Source: an uncultured Chlorobiaceae bacterium
Lineage (GTDB): Bacteria > Bacteroidota > Chlorobiia > Chlorobiales > Chlorobiaceae
Length of the DNA: 64,000 nt
Direction: 5' to 3'
NCBI GenBank assembly: GCA_903882665.1
Contig: CAIRXW010000021.1
Location: 1 to 64,000, forward strand
Every line of letters starts with the position of its first letter. The stretch's first letter is position 1. The translations under genes and the position numbers were made by a program. The notes under the pieces are model-generated. The model saw only the letters and a list, made by a program, of their open reading frames with translations, did no database searches and was not told the DNA's origin. Of this stretch, positions 26,924 to 35,915 are shown in pieces.

Positions 26924-27302
26924 ATCTCTCATACCCGTAACGCCAGGTTTGCTGGATCTCCTGCGTCGAGAGGGGCAAGGTATTGTGCCGTTTTCGCAGG
27001 AAATTCTGGTATTGGAAATAGTCGTTGCTGGTACAAGCTATTGTGCTGAAATTGAGAGCATTGAATCTTGTATCGTCCCTGAAAAATTTTTGACGATGAA
27101 AAGAGAGCCTGATAATAAATTTGACAAGTTTGCGATTGCTCTCTATTGTGACGACACTCGTATTGGATTTGTACCGGCAGCAACGAATCAGGTTTGTTCG
27201 CGTTTGATGGATGCCGGAAAATTATTTGTATGCAGGGTCGTTGCGAAAAACTGGATTGATAGCTGGCTGCAAATAGATGCCCATATTTTTATGGTTGACT
27301 GA
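26916..27302 (+). CDS. HIRAN-domain protein
   Basis: A 128-residue protein that is mostly one HIRAN domain: VVAGTSYCAE, then LTMKREPDNKFDKFAIALY and RIGFVPAATNQVCSRLMDAG. HIRAN modules bind 3' ends of single-stranded DNA and are often attached to SNF2 helicases (HLTF/Rad5). Here the domain is a separate gene in the same operon as a SNF2 helicase. The first 25 residues are a short extra segment. It overlaps the J-domain-like gene by 8 bases and is the last gene of the operon. Confidence 0.85.
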   Translation: MSESLIPVTPGLLDLLRREGQGIVPFSQEILVLEIVVAGTSYCAEIESIESCIVPEKFLTMKREPDNKFDKFAIALYCDDTRIGFVPAATNQVCSRLMDAGKLFVCRVVAKNWIDSWLQIDAHIFMVD

Positions 27303-27371
27303 TTTCATCAAGCACTTTCAGCTTCCCCGCCAGACGTTTTTATGGCGCTGTTTCCGTTTTCAACTTCTGAG

Positions 27372-28034
27372 CTACACTATCTCCTCCAGCAATTCTACAA
27401 TCTCTTCCGGTCGCTGCACCAGGGCTTTTGCGCCAAACTCAATAAGCTCGTTTTCCGGACGGAATCCCCAGAGGACGCCGAGGGGGTACATTCCTGCCCT
27501 TGTGGCGGTCAGCATGTCGATTCCGCTGTCTCCGACGTAAAGTACTGAAGAGGGCTCTTCACCGAGCATCCGCGCAACAAGCAGGGCACCTTCGGGGTCG
27601 GGTTTGTGGGCTATGGCGCTGTGATGGCCCATGACTACATCAAAATCCCACTCTTTCAGCAGTTCATCTGCGCAGAGTTGGGTGAAGTGGTCGGCTTTGT
27701 TTGAGAGGATTGCTTTTTTGATGCCGCGTTCTGTAAGAGCGTCGAGCAGGGTGCTGATGCCGGGATAGGGACGTGAGTGACGGTTCCAGTTGTCGCTGTA
27801 GTGCGTCATCAGCTCTTTGAGCAGAAAATCGATAGTCTCCGGAGTTCCGGCCTCTTCGGGCAGTGCTTTTTTGACCAGTTCCCTCATGCCGTGCCCGACG
27901 AGAAAGCGGCACTTATCGATGGTATGGATAGGATAGTTGTGCAGGGCAAGGACGGTATTGAGGGTGTTGACAATATCCTGGAGGGTGTTGAGCAAGGTGC
28001 CGTCAAGGTCGAAGATAACTGCTTTGAAGGTCAT
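27372..28034 (-). CDS. gph: HAD-family phosphoglycolate phosphatase-like hydrolase
   Basis: HAD hydrolase of the Gph/PGMB type: motif I FDLDGTLLNT at the start, a helical cap, motif II AILSNK, motif III lysine in AHKPDPEG and motif IV YVGDSGIDMLTA. Phosphoglycolate phosphatase is the usual annotation, but related sugar-phosphate phosphatases share the motifs. The track allows a start at 28076; the ATG at 28034 gives the normal family N-terminus (MTFKAVIFDLDG). The gene converges with the island's HIRAN gene and marks the island's right boundary. Confidence 0.87.
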   Translation of the reverse strand: MTFKAVIFDLDGTLLNTLQDIVNTLNTVLALHNYPIHTIDKCRFLVGHGMRELVKKALPEEAGTPETIDFLLKELMTHYSDNWNRHSRPYPGISTLLDALTERGIKKAILSNKADHFTQLCADELLKEWDFDVVMGHHSAIAHKPDPEGALLVARMLGEEPSSVLYVGDSGIDMLTATRAGMYPLGVLWGFRPENELIEFGAKALVQRPEEIVELLEEIV

Positions 28035-28097
28035 AAGGGAGATGCTCTGGTTTTGGTGAATTCGGGTGTGTGTCACAGGAATAATGCGTCATGGAAT

Positions 28098-28138
28098 AAA
28101 AAAAGCACCCTATACCGGCGGCATAAGGTGCTTTTTTT
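28098..28138. terminator. bidirectional hairpin terminator
   Basis: AAAAAAAGCACC and GGTGCTTTTTTT flank a 17-base loop, giving a stem with T-runs on both strands. It lies between the chlorosome gene's 3' end and the upstream side of gph, and suits termination of the minus-strand chlorosome transcript. Confidence 0.8.
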
Positions 28139-28152
28139 AAAAAAACAGCAGC

Positions 28153-28416
28153 TTACTTTTTAGCAGGGATAATCGTCGATGTTACGTTCTGCACTACCTG
28201 TCCAGCCGTGCATGTCACGTTCTGCAGCAACTGACCGGCCGTGTTTGTTGCGTTGCCAGCAAGATCAATAGCCGTTTTTGTGAGGGGCTCAACAACTGAT
28301 ACAATAGCTTTCACTGCTGTGCCGATCAAATCGACATTCTGCTGAAGAAGTTTTCCTGCGGTGTCAAAAAGGTTGCCGAGTGCAACTGAAAAATCGTTGA
28401 TTGCTTCGTTTGCCAT
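28153..28416 (-). CDS. chlorosome envelope protein, CsmB/CsmF family
   Basis: An 87-residue protein with the pattern of CsmB/CsmF, small amphipathic proteins of the chlorosome envelope in green sulfur bacteria: a short polar N-terminus, LGNLFDTAGKLLQQNVDLIG, VEPLTKTAIDLAGNAT, then QLLQNVTCTAGQVVQNVTS and a lysine-rich end. The two QNVTxT units look like an internal repeat. It sits in the chlorosome monolayer around the bacteriochlorophyll core. Monocistronic, with the terminator at 28098-28138. CsmB versus CsmF cannot be decided here. It is the strongest taxonomic marker in the window. Confidence 0.75.
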   Translation of the reverse strand: MANEAINDFSVALGNLFDTAGKLLQQNVDLIGTAVKAIVSVVEPLTKTAIDLAGNATNTAGQLLQNVTCTAGQVVQNVTSTIIPAKK

Positions 28417-28604
28417 GATGGTTATTATTTTATGATTATAGGAAGATATGTTTTGGTCAAAATTGATTCCGGTATTTTAGTTCCTTGAACGCCTTTACCC
28501 TAATTTCATAATTTTAATGGAATTTAACAAATTTATGCAAGAGAAGCCAGCAGAAAACTGCTTTTCTAACACGTTTTGTTCTTTCCTGGAGGGCAGGGAG
28601 GCAG

Positions 28605-29486
28605 ATGAAATTTCAGAGTTACCCGGTTGCTGCGTATCTTGTGTATAAATGTAAAAAAACCAGAATTAAAACCATGATAAAAAAAATTTCGCTGTTTGTT
28701 GTTTTACTTGCTGTTACTCTCTTCGCGACAGCAGGTGCAGTCGGTAACACTCTTGTGCTTGATGGCTCCACGACTGTCGGACCTCTTGCAAAAACATTTG
28801 CTGCATATTTCACCAAAAAATATGGTGTTCGTGTTACGGTAAGTGAGTCGGGCAGTGGTAATGGCGCCAAAAGTCTGATCAACGGCTCCTGTACCATTGC
28901 CACCATGTCGCGTGCCATGAAGGCGGCTGAAATTGCGGCTGCCCGCCAAAAAGGGGTTAATCCTGTGGCATCCATTGTTGCGCTGGACGGTCTTGCCATG
29001 GTTGTTCATCCGGCAAATCCTGTACGCTCGCTGACAAAAGCCCAGATCAGCAGTATTTACCGTGGAGCCATCACCAACTGGAGAGAGGTGGGAGGCCCCA
29101 ATACCCGTATTGTTGTTATCCAGCGTGAATCCAATAGCGGGACAGAGGAGTCATTCAAGGAGCTGGTGATCGGCAAAGGGATACCGGTTACCGGAAGTGC
29201 CGAGACGCAGTCGAGCAACGGTTCGGTGAAAAGCCGGGTGAGCACAACCCTTTCAGCCATAGGCTTTCTCGGTCATGGTTTTGTTGATGGTTCGGTAAAA
29301 GTTATTGCCGTCAATGGTATTTTTCCAACAGTCGCGGCGGTGAAAAATGGTACCTATCCGGTCTCAAGGCCGCTCTATTTTTATACAAACGGTCAGCCTT
29401 CCGGTGTGGTTAAACAGTTTGTTGATCTGCCGAAAAGCGCTGAGGGAAAACGTATGATCACTGAGCTTGGTTTTATTAACCGCTGA
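28605..29486 (+). CDS. pstS: phosphate ABC transporter substrate-binding protein
   Basis: PstS-like periplasmic binding protein: LDGSTTVGPLAKTF, SGSGNGAKSLI, TMSRAMK and later QRESNSGTEESFKEL and IGFLGHGF, the blocks that wrap phosphate. Two in-frame starts are possible. ATG 28605 has a strong GGAGG but adds 23 residues before the signal peptide; ATG 28674 starts directly with MIKKISLFVVLLAVTLFATAGA-type signal sequence but lacks a clear ribosome site. A terminator follows at 29526, so pstS can be transcribed alone as well as upstream of pstCAB-phoU. Confidence 0.92.
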   Translation: MKFQSYPVAAYLVYKCKKTRIKTMIKKISLFVVLLAVTLFATAGAVGNTLVLDGSTTVGPLAKTFAAYFTKKYGVRVTVSESGSGNGAKSLINGSCTIATMSRAMKAAEIAAARQKGVNPVASIVALDGLAMVVHPANPVRSLTKAQISSIYRGAITNWREVGGPNTRIVVIQRESNSGTEESFKELVIGKGIPVTGSAETQSSNGSVKSRVSTTLSAIGFLGHGFVDGSVKVIAVNGIFPTVAAVKNGTYPVSRPLYFYTNGQPSGVVKQFVDLPKSAEGKRMITELGFINR

Positions 29487-29525
29487 GATCATTTTTTTTG
29501 AGTGGCAAGAGTACCTTTTTACATG

Positions 29526-29557
29526 AAAGCCGGTTAACCTGTTAATCCGGCTTTTTT
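29526..29557 (+). terminator. hairpin terminator after pstS
   Basis: AAAGCCGG and CCGGCTTTTTT form a GC-rich stem around ttaacctgttaat, followed by a T-run. It probably ends or attenuates the pstS transcript so that binding protein exceeds permease. Confidence 0.82.
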
Positions 29558-29711
29558 GTTTTTGTACTTCCCGGCAAATGTTTCATACTTGTAACAGAAG
29601 CGCGGTTGTATCCTGTGGAGAAAGCTCTTAGATTGGGCACATCATATTTAATTATCACCGGGACATGAGAAGTCAGACCTCTGGTAATTGTCAAAGAAAA
29701 TATTCAAGACT

Positions 29712-30875
29712 ATGGCTGAAGAGAGTTTAGGGGAGAGCAACCGTACAAATGCATTTGTCTTAAGCGCTCGTAAACGCACCATGCAGAAGGTGATAAAAAC
29801 AGCCGGGGAGGGTATGCTTTTTGCCGCAGCCTCTTTTGTGGCTGTTATTGTTCTTTTCATCTTCTATTTTGTGGCGCGTGATGCGGTTCCATTTTTTCAG
29901 ATTCGTGGTTTCAGTGAATTTTTTACCAGTTCGAACTGGTACCCGGCCGATGATCCCGCTCAATTCGGTTCCCTTGCCATCATATACGGCAGTCTGATGG
30001 TGACGCTTGGTTCTGCCTTGATTGCCGTGCCGATGGGTGTGGCCGCAGCAATATGCCTGAGCGACATTCTCCCTTTTTCGATCCGCCAGTATGCCAAGCC
30101 GATTATTGAGATGCTTGCGGCAATTCCGTCGGTCGCCTTTGGCTTTTTTGCACTTGTCATTCTTGCCCCGCTTTTGCAGAATAACGGCGGCCCCATGCTG
30201 ATGTGGGCGTGGTGGATACTTGTTTCGCCCTTTATGATTCTTGCCGTTATCGTAATTTCCGATCTTTTGACCACGAAGATTACGGATCAGAAACGGCGTC
30301 AGCAACTGCATATCTTCTTCCTGATTCTTTTCGGCCTTCTTTCGGTTTTTCTTTTGTTCAAGGTTGGTACCATTCTCTACGGAATTCAGATTCTGACCGG
30401 TACCAACGCACTGAATGTCTCCATTATTCTGAGCTTTATGGCCCTGCCGACCATTGTCAGTGTATCTGAAGATGCCCTTCAGGCGGTCGGGCGAGAGATT
30501 CGTGAGGGGAGTTACGCTCTTGGTGCCACCAGGGCAGAAACGATCATCAAAACGGTTCTTCCTGCTGCAAGCAGTGGCATTCTTGCGGCGGTCATTTTGG
30601 GCATTATGCGCGCACTCGGTGAAACAATGGTGGTCTGGATGGCTTCGGGCAACTCCTCCCAGATTCCCGAGCCATGGTTTAACTATCTTCAGGCAATCAG
30701 GACGTTGACGGCAACCATTGCCGGTGATATGGGTGAAGCTGACCAGGTGACCGGATCGGCCCGTTTTCATGTGCTGTTCGCCATGGGCCTTCTTCTTCTT
30801 GTTATCAGCTTTATCAGCAACCTGGTCAGTGAGAGGATTGTTGTCCGCCAGAGGAAAATTCTTTCGGGTCAGTAG
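29712..30875 (+). CDS. pstC: phosphate ABC transporter permease PstC
   Basis: Inner-membrane permease of the PstSCAB importer, with six or more TM segments and the EAA-like loop REGSYALGATRAETIIKTVLP that contacts PstB. The track begins at TTG 29688; the ATG at 29712 is preferred. Between TM segments is an insertion (TKITDQKRRQQLHIFFLI) with an added membrane pass, making it 387 residues, longer than typical PstC. It is followed after about 60 bases by pstA. Confidence 0.9.
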   Translation: MAEESLGESNRTNAFVLSARKRTMQKVIKTAGEGMLFAAASFVAVIVLFIFYFVARDAVPFFQIRGFSEFFTSSNWYPADDPAQFGSLAIIYGSLMVTLGSALIAVPMGVAAAICLSDILPFSIRQYAKPIIEMLAAIPSVAFGFFALVILAPLLQNNGGPMLMWAWWILVSPFMILAVIVISDLLTTKITDQKRRQQLHIFFLILFGLLSVFLLFKVGTILYGIQILTGTNALNVSIILSFMALPTIVSVSEDALQAVGREIREGSYALGATRAETIIKTVLPAASSGILAAVILGIMRALGETMVVWMASGNSSQIPEPWFNYLQAIRTLTATIAGDMGEADQVTGSARFHVLFAMGLLLLVISFISNLVSERIVVRQRKILSGQ

Positions 30876-30935
30876 CTGTTGTTGCTGGAGCTTGATTATT
30901 GATTGTTATGCATCTGTTCATCAAACCCTGTACTT

Positions 30936-32282
30936 ATGAATATCGGAACCAGAAAAATACTTGATCGATCATTTACCGCGGTTGGTATCGGTTCTATCAT
31001 CGTTATGGCGGTTGCCCTGATGATTGTTGTTGTGCCGATTATCACCAACGGTATTGGTGCGGTATTTTTTACCGGTACGGTTGAGCATCGGAAAATGCTG
31101 TTTAGTGAATTCAAGAGGGGCGACAGCGAGGGCCTTTCAAGTGAGGTCGCCTCATCAGAGCGTTATCGCGCAAAAGTGTACGAAATGCTCACCGGTTTTG
31201 AGGCTGAACTTGAAACCATGGCTCCGGAAAAAAAGGCTGAATACAAGTCAAAATATGCACAGGTCAGAGCTGCCCTCCAGGCTCTGCTTGGTCCTCTGCC
31301 TGGGGATTCTGCGCCGATGCTGACCAGGTTCAAGTACGGCCAGACCCGGTGGGAGAAAGCGGAGGAAAAACTGCATGATTTCCTCTATGAGTCAAAGTGG
31401 GACAATTCCAACCCCGATGTTATGTCGAAAGAGTACTTTGTGAGTCGCGCCATCAGCTTTCAGGGCACCTCTCTCGTCAAACTTTTTCCCTATGTCAAGA
31501 ATAATCTTGAGTATATGCTCCTCCCGGAGTTCACCGTTTACTGGGGATTTATCACCGACAGTTCGGTTGACTCGCACTTTTTCGGGGGTATCTGGCCGGA
31601 AATTCAGGGTACCTTTTTTCTTGCTGTCGGTGCCATGCTCTTTGCCTTTCCCCTCGGTGTAGTCGCAGCGGTCTATTTTACCGAATATGCCAGGCCGGGT
31701 TTTTTGAACAGCATGTTGCGCAGTGCCAACAGCACTCTTGCCGGAGTGCCAAGCATTGTTTTCGGTATGTTCGGTCTCGCTTTTTTTATCAATACCATGA
31801 AGGTTTCTGAATCAAAAAGTGTGATTGCCGGTGCGCTGACGCTGGCCATCATGATTCTTCCGACCATTATCCGTGCAGCCGAAGAGGCGATCCTTGCTGT
31901 TCCGAAGACCTACAGGGAGGCCTCACTCAGCCTTGGTTCCACAAAATGGAATACCATTGCGACGGTGATTCTGCCCGCAGCACTGCCTGGTATCCTGACG
32001 GGCGGGGTTATCAGCCTCGGAAGGGCAGCAGGCGAGACGGCTCCGATTATCTTCACAGCGGCGGTCAGTGTTGGCTCGGCCATAGGCTTGGCAGATGTTT
32101 TTTCTTCTCCCACACCTGCCTTATCCTGGAACATTTATAATCTTGCCAGCGAACATGAGGCTGCCAGCCAGATCCGCCATGTTCAGTACGGGATGGTACT
32201 CGCCCTTGTAAGTATTGTTTTGATGCTGAATCTCTCGGCGATTGTGTTGAGGGCCCGTATTTCGAAAAAATTAAAAGGCTAA
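30936..32282 (+). CDS. pstA: phosphate ABC transporter permease PstA
   Basis: Second permease of the importer. The EAA-like loop is [26 protein letters not shown]. Between TM1 (about 15-40) and the core lies a large periplasmic insert of about 150 residues, largely helical and charged ([20 protein letters not shown]), which ordinary PstA lacks. The track ORF starts at TTG 30903; the ATG at 30936 is used. It is followed 10 bases later by pstB. Confidence 0.9.
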   Translation: MNIGTRKILDRSFTAVGIGSIIVMAVALMIVVVPIITNGIGAVFFTGTVEHRKMLFSEFKRGDSEGLSSEVASSERYRAKVYEMLTGFEAELETMAPEKKAEYKSKYAQVRAALQALLGPLPGDSAPMLTRFKYGQTRWEKAEEKLHDFLYESKWDNSNPDVMSKEYFVSRAISFQGTSLVKLFPYVKNNLEYMLLPEFTVYWGFITDSSVDSHFFGGIWPEIQGTFFLAVGAMLFAFPLGVVAAVYFTEYARPGFLNSMLRSANSTLAGVPSIVFGMFGLAFFINTMKVSESKSVIAGALTLAIMILPTIIRAAEEAILAVPKTYREASLSLGSTKWNTIATVILPAALPGILTGGVISLGRAAGETAPIIFTAAVSVGSAIGLADVFSSPTPALSWNIYNLASEHEAASQIRHVQYGMVLALVSIVLMLNLSAIVLRARISKKLKG

Positions 32283-32292
32283 AAGAAAATCA

Positions 32293-33153
32293 ATGCTCAT
32301 GACAATGGATGCCAGAGAGAGTTCCGGAAGTGCGCCAGCACAGAAAGCAACAAGAGATATTTATCTGCCTCCTGAAAGAAGAAAAATATCCGGTGGGGAC
32401 ACGACTCATATCTCAGCCAAGGAATTCTCCATTTATTACGGAGAGTTCGAGGCGGTAAAGAGGGTGAGTGCCGATATTCTCTCAAAATATGTCACCGCTA
32501 TCATCGGCCCAAGCGGCTGCGGCAAGAGCACTTTTTTACGTGCCATAAACCGGATGAACGATCTTATACCGAGTTGTCACACAACCGGTGCCCTGCTTTT
32601 TGACGGGCAGGATATTTATGGAAAATTCACCGATGAGGTGCTGCTCCGCAAAAAGATCGGCATGGTCTTCCAGAAACCGAACCCCTTTCCCAAATCCATT
32701 TTTGACAACATCGCCTACGGCCCCCGCCTGCATGGCGTGAACGACAAAAAGAAACTGATGGAGATTGTCGAGCGCAGTCTGAAAAAAGCGGCGATCTGGG
32801 ATGAAGTGTGCGACCGTCTCGACAAGAATGCCCTCGGTCTCAGTGGCGGTCAGCAGCAGCGGCTTTGTGTTGCCCGTACGCTTGCTGTTGAGCCGGAAGT
32901 ACTTCTGCTTGACGAGCCGACCTCTGCTCTTGACCCAAAAGCCACAGCAAAAATAGAGGATCTTATACAGGAGCTTCGCGGAAGTTATACCATCATGATT
33001 GTCACGCACAACATGCAGCAGGCATCACGGGTATCGGACTCCACGATGTTTTTTTATGAAGGGGTGCTTGTTGAACATGCCTCAACCGCGCAGCTCTTTA
33101 CCAATCCAAAAGACACGATGACGGAAGACTATATAACCGGAAGATTCAGCTAA
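32293..33153 (+). CDS. pstB: phosphate ABC transporter ATPase PstB
   Basis: ATPase of the importer: Walker [11 protein letters not shown]-loop VFQKPNPFP, signature LSGGQQQR and Walker [12 protein letters not shown], ending with the usual [11 protein letters not shown]. The N-terminus (first ~35 residues) is a variable extension. Directly after pstA and 18 bases before phoU. Confidence 0.96.
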   Translation: MLMTMDARESSGSAPAQKATRDIYLPPERRKISGGDTTHISAKEFSIYYGEFEAVKRVSADILSKYVTAIIGPSGCGKSTFLRAINRMNDLIPSCHTTGALLFDGQDIYGKFTDEVLLRKKIGMVFQKPNPFPKSIFDNIAYGPRLHGVNDKKKLMEIVERSLKKAAIWDEVCDRLDKNALGLSGGQQQRLCVARTLAVEPEVLLLDEPTSALDPKATAKIEDLIQELRGSYTIMIVTHNMQQASRVSDSTMFFYEGVLVEHASTAQLFTNPKDTMTEDYITGRFS

Positions 33154-33171
33154 CGAAAACAGTGTACACTT

Positions 33172-33858
33172 ATGTCAGAACGACCGGTCCATGAGCTTAT
33201 AAAAGAACTTTCTCAGGTTCTTGTTCAACTCTCCGACAAGGTGGTAGGGAATTTACTTGATGCTCTGCACGCAGTGAAACATCAGGATGAGCAGGGTGCG
33301 CGGAAAATCAGGCTTGTTGATGATGAAATTGATGTGGCTGAGGTCGATCTTGAGGCGCGCTGTCTGGCATTTCTTGCCCTTCAGCAGCCGGTAGCAAGAG
33401 ATCTCCGCACCATTGTTACCATCATAAAAATCAACGACGACCTTGAGCGTATCGGTGACCTGGCGGTTCATATTATTGAGCGTATGCCGGAAATCAGTCC
33501 TGAGATGCTCGAATCCTTTGATTTTGAGAGTATGGGTATGCGTGCCGGCGATATGGTTAAAAAGTCCATCAAGGCATTTATCTACAAAGACCGCATGCTT
33601 GCAGACCAGGTGTGCGCTCTTGATGAAGAGGTTGATGTGATGCACCGCTCAGTCTTCAAAAAAGTGACAGCCCTTATGAAGGGGCCTGATTCTGATGTTG
33701 ACCAGCTCATAGCAGCATTAAGCATATCGCGCTATATTGAGCGTATGGCCGACCATGCATCACGCATAGCCACTGAGGTCATTTTTCTGGTGACGGGTGA
33801 AATTGTTCGCCACCGGGGTGGTTTTTATGAAAAGCTCATCGAGTCGCTCAAAGAGTGA
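33172..33858 (+). CDS. phoU: phosphate signalling protein PhoU
   Basis: Two tandem three-helix repeats, each with the metal-binding E/DxxxD pattern: INDDLERIGDLAVHI and ISRYIERMADHASRIATEV. PhoU restrains the Pst transporter and its phosphate-sensing kinase. Normal length (228 residues); last of the pstCAB-phoU run. The ars-operon remnant at 6.7 kb resembles its C-terminal part. Confidence 0.95.
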   Translation: MSERPVHELIKELSQVLVQLSDKVVGNLLDALHAVKHQDEQGARKIRLVDDEIDVAEVDLEARCLAFLALQQPVARDLRTIVTIIKINDDLERIGDLAVHIIERMPEISPEMLESFDFESMGMRAGDMVKKSIKAFIYKDRMLADQVCALDEEVDVMHRSVFKKVTALMKGPDSDVDQLIAALSISRYIERMADHASRIATEVIFLVTGEIVRHRGGFYEKLIESLKE

Positions 33859-33990
33859 ACAGCCGACAAGGGTGGAGCAATGGGGCGGGTCAGCAGGGCT
33901 TTAGTTTTTTTTTCTTGCATTTAATCTTGCAGGTCTGCTAAATTAACGTCACTTTGTATTTTTTAAACATAAGCATGGTGTTTGAACCCT

Positions 33991-34722
33991 ATGGCTAACC
34001 TGTTAGGCAAATTTTTCGGCGATTCACCGAAAACCGCAGAAACCCCGAAAGCTTTTACCATCCAGATCGATCCTGCGAAGTTCGCTCTTTCCTTGAAACC
34101 GCAGGGCACGGTTCATGTGCAGCTTGAATCACTTAAGCAGAAGCTTACCAAACTCTCTTCGAACGTTGAGAACAACCTGATGCTCAGCATCCGGGCATCA
34201 ACAAAGGGCAATGTCGAGCTTGCCGCTTCGGCCTTCAAGTTTGATGAAGCTTATATCCGCAAAGGAAAGTTTGAGGTTGAGTATCTTACCTTGGCTTACG
34301 CATCCTTCCAGAATCTTGGTGAAGCCGATCTCAAGGCGGTCAACCATGCGAGGATGATTCTCAGGGAGCTTGAAAAACTGGCCCAGCTCGCACTTAATAT
34401 TGCCGATAAAACCGGCTATGTGCAGTTTGCCAATGTGCAGGAGCTGCACAAGGACGAGTATGGCCTGAAACCGATGGGTGATATTACGGCCGAAATGATC
34501 AAAAAAGCTGTTGAGGCCTACGTCAGCAGCAATTCAAAACATGCCAGTGAAACCCTGGTGATGATGAAGGAGATCAAGGATCTTTACGATGCGGCTGTTG
34601 CAAAAATCAAGGCATCGGTGAACGACCAGAATATCACCAATCTGACCGGTATCCTTTCGATTGTTGAGCATGTCAAGTCGTCAGCCGATATATCCTGTTC
34701 CATTGCAAGCCATTTCTGCTGA
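33991..34722 (+). CDS. PhoU-like helical protein
   Basis: A 243-residue, mostly helical protein downstream of phoU. Its middle (VNHARMILRELEKLAQLALNI) resembles the metal-binding helix of PhoU repeats but without the acidic cluster of true PhoU. The N-terminus is a short polar segment (MANLLGKFFGDS). The track start TTG 33982 is replaced by ATG 33991. A strong terminator follows. It may be a divergent PhoU/DUF47-type protein linked to phosphate or polyphosphate control; the function is inferred only from location and weak pattern. Confidence 0.6.
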   Translation: MANLLGKFFGDSPKTAETPKAFTIQIDPAKFALSLKPQGTVHVQLESLKQKLTKLSSNVENNLMLSIRASTKGNVELAASAFKFDEAYIRKGKFEVEYLTLAYASFQNLGEADLKAVNHARMILRELEKLAQLALNIADKTGYVQFANVQELHKDEYGLKPMGDITAEMIKKAVEAYVSSNSKHASETLVMMKEIKDLYDAAVAKIKASVNDQNITNLTGILSIVEHVKSSADISCSIASHFC

Positions 34723-34738
34723 GACGGCTCCCTTTTTA

Positions 34739-34778
34739 CCATAAAAAAAGCGTGCTTCGGTTCGCTTTTTTTTTATGG
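34739..34778 (+). terminator. hairpin terminator after the PhoU-like gene
   Basis: CCATAAAAAAAGCG and CGCTTTTTTTTATGG form a long stem around tgcttcggtt, with T-runs on both strands. It ends the phosphate gene cluster before the efflux operon. Confidence 0.8.
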
Positions 34779-34814
34779 CGCATGTTGTCCTGATTATCCG
34801 ATGAATGTTTATCA

Positions 34815-35915
34815 ATGAAAAGCTTCCAAACGATAGCCGAAAAGCTGAACAAGCATAAATTTGTTGCTGTAGCCCTTCTTGCCATGCTTTTGGCACTCTT
34901 CTGGTTCTTCCAGCATCGTGAGCCGCAAAAAGTGGCTGCTGTAAGACCGAGTGAGCGTATCCCAGTGTCGGTTGCCCTGCTCTCGAAAGCCGCCGTTCGT
35001 GACAGCTTCAGTGTTGTCGGTACCGTCGAGGCATTCAGGGAGGCTGATATCTTTTCTGAATCATCAGGTCTTGTTCGCAGGGTTTCGGCTGAACCGGGAT
35101 CGACGAAAAAGGCAGGAGAGGCGCTTTTTCTGCTTGATGATGAACTGGCCACTGCCCGGAAAAGGAAGGCGGATGTATTTTACCGGCATGCGAAACGGGA
35201 TGCTGAGCGCTACAAAAATCTCTACAGCGAAGGTGCTGTGGCACTTTCAGCCTCAGAAACTGCGCAGTTGCAGCTCGAAGAGGCTGAAGCCGAGTTTACA
35301 GCCGCCAGCCGTAAATACGGCGATACCAGGGTGAAGGCTCCTTTTTCAGGGATTGTGACTGCCCGCTTTGTTGAGCAGGGGGAGATGGTTCAGGAGGGAA
35401 AGAGGGTTGCACAGATGGTTGACCTGTCGAAGGTAAAGGTGATCATCTTTGTGCCTGAGCGGCAGATTCTCAAGTTTGTGCCGGGCACCCTTCTGACGGT
35501 TACCAGCGATCTTTATCAGGGGGAGGGTTTTACGGGCAAGGTAAGCTCGGTGAGTGACAAGGCGGGACGTGATCACACCTTCAGGGTTGAAGTGGTGTTG
35601 CAGAACTCCGGCCACAGTAAATTCAGATCCGGCATGTTTGCCAGAGTCATCCTGAAGGGCGATGGTGAGCGGCTGGCACTTCTTGTTCCACGCGTTGCGC
35701 TTTTGTCAGGGATCAGAAATCCTGAACTTTTTGTTGTCCGGAACGGCAAGGCTTATTTGAAGTCGTTTGTTGCCGGTATGGAGGTGCAGAAGCAGCTTGA
35801 GGTTCTCGGGGGACTCTCGGCGGGCGAGAGCGTGGTGATCAGTGGACAGGATGAGCTTCATGATGGCTCAGATGTGGTTGTGATCGACCAGAAGAGGGGC
35901 CCCGCAGCACCATGA
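34815..35915 (+). CDS. RND efflux periplasmic adaptor (membrane fusion protein)
   Basis: HlyD/AcrA-type adaptor: an N-terminal membrane anchor (about 15-35, FVAVALLAMLLALFWFF), a biotinyl-lipoyl-like half (SSGLVRRVSAEPGSTKKAGE), a coiled-coil hairpin, the second lipoyl half (TRVKAPFSGIVTARFVEQGE) and beta-barrel domains. The stop overlaps the RND pump start, so the two genes are coupled. No TolC-type outer-membrane factor is in the window. Confidence 0.92.
   Translation: MKSFQTIAEKLNKHKFVAVALLAMLLALFWFFQHREPQKVAAVRPSERIPVSVALLSKAAVRDSFSVVGTVEAFREADIFSESSGLVRRVSAEPGSTKKAGEALFLLDDELATARKRKADVFYRHAKRDAERYKNLYSEGAVALSASETAQLQLEEAEAEFTAASRKYGDTRVKAPFSGIVTARFVEQGEMVQEGKRVAQMVDLSKVKVIIFVPERQILKFVPGTLLTVTSDLYQGEGFTGKVSSVSDKAGRDHTFRVEVVLQNSGHSKFRSGMFARVILKGDGERLALLVPRVALLSGIRNPELFVVRNGKAYLKSFVAGMEVQKQLEVLGGLSAGESVVISGQDELHDGSDVVVIDQKRGPAAP

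Noticed and set aside
13739-27302. Label as a canonical BREX or DISARM system
   Set aside because: No BrxL, BrxA, BrxB or DrmA/B/C is seen, PglZ is only a fragment, and the methylase lacks motif I; only resemblance is claimed.
29760-30770. 336-codon minus-strand ORF opposite pstC
   Set aside because: Low-complexity, Asn/Lys/His-rich translation with no domain; it is a shadow of the clearly real pstC.
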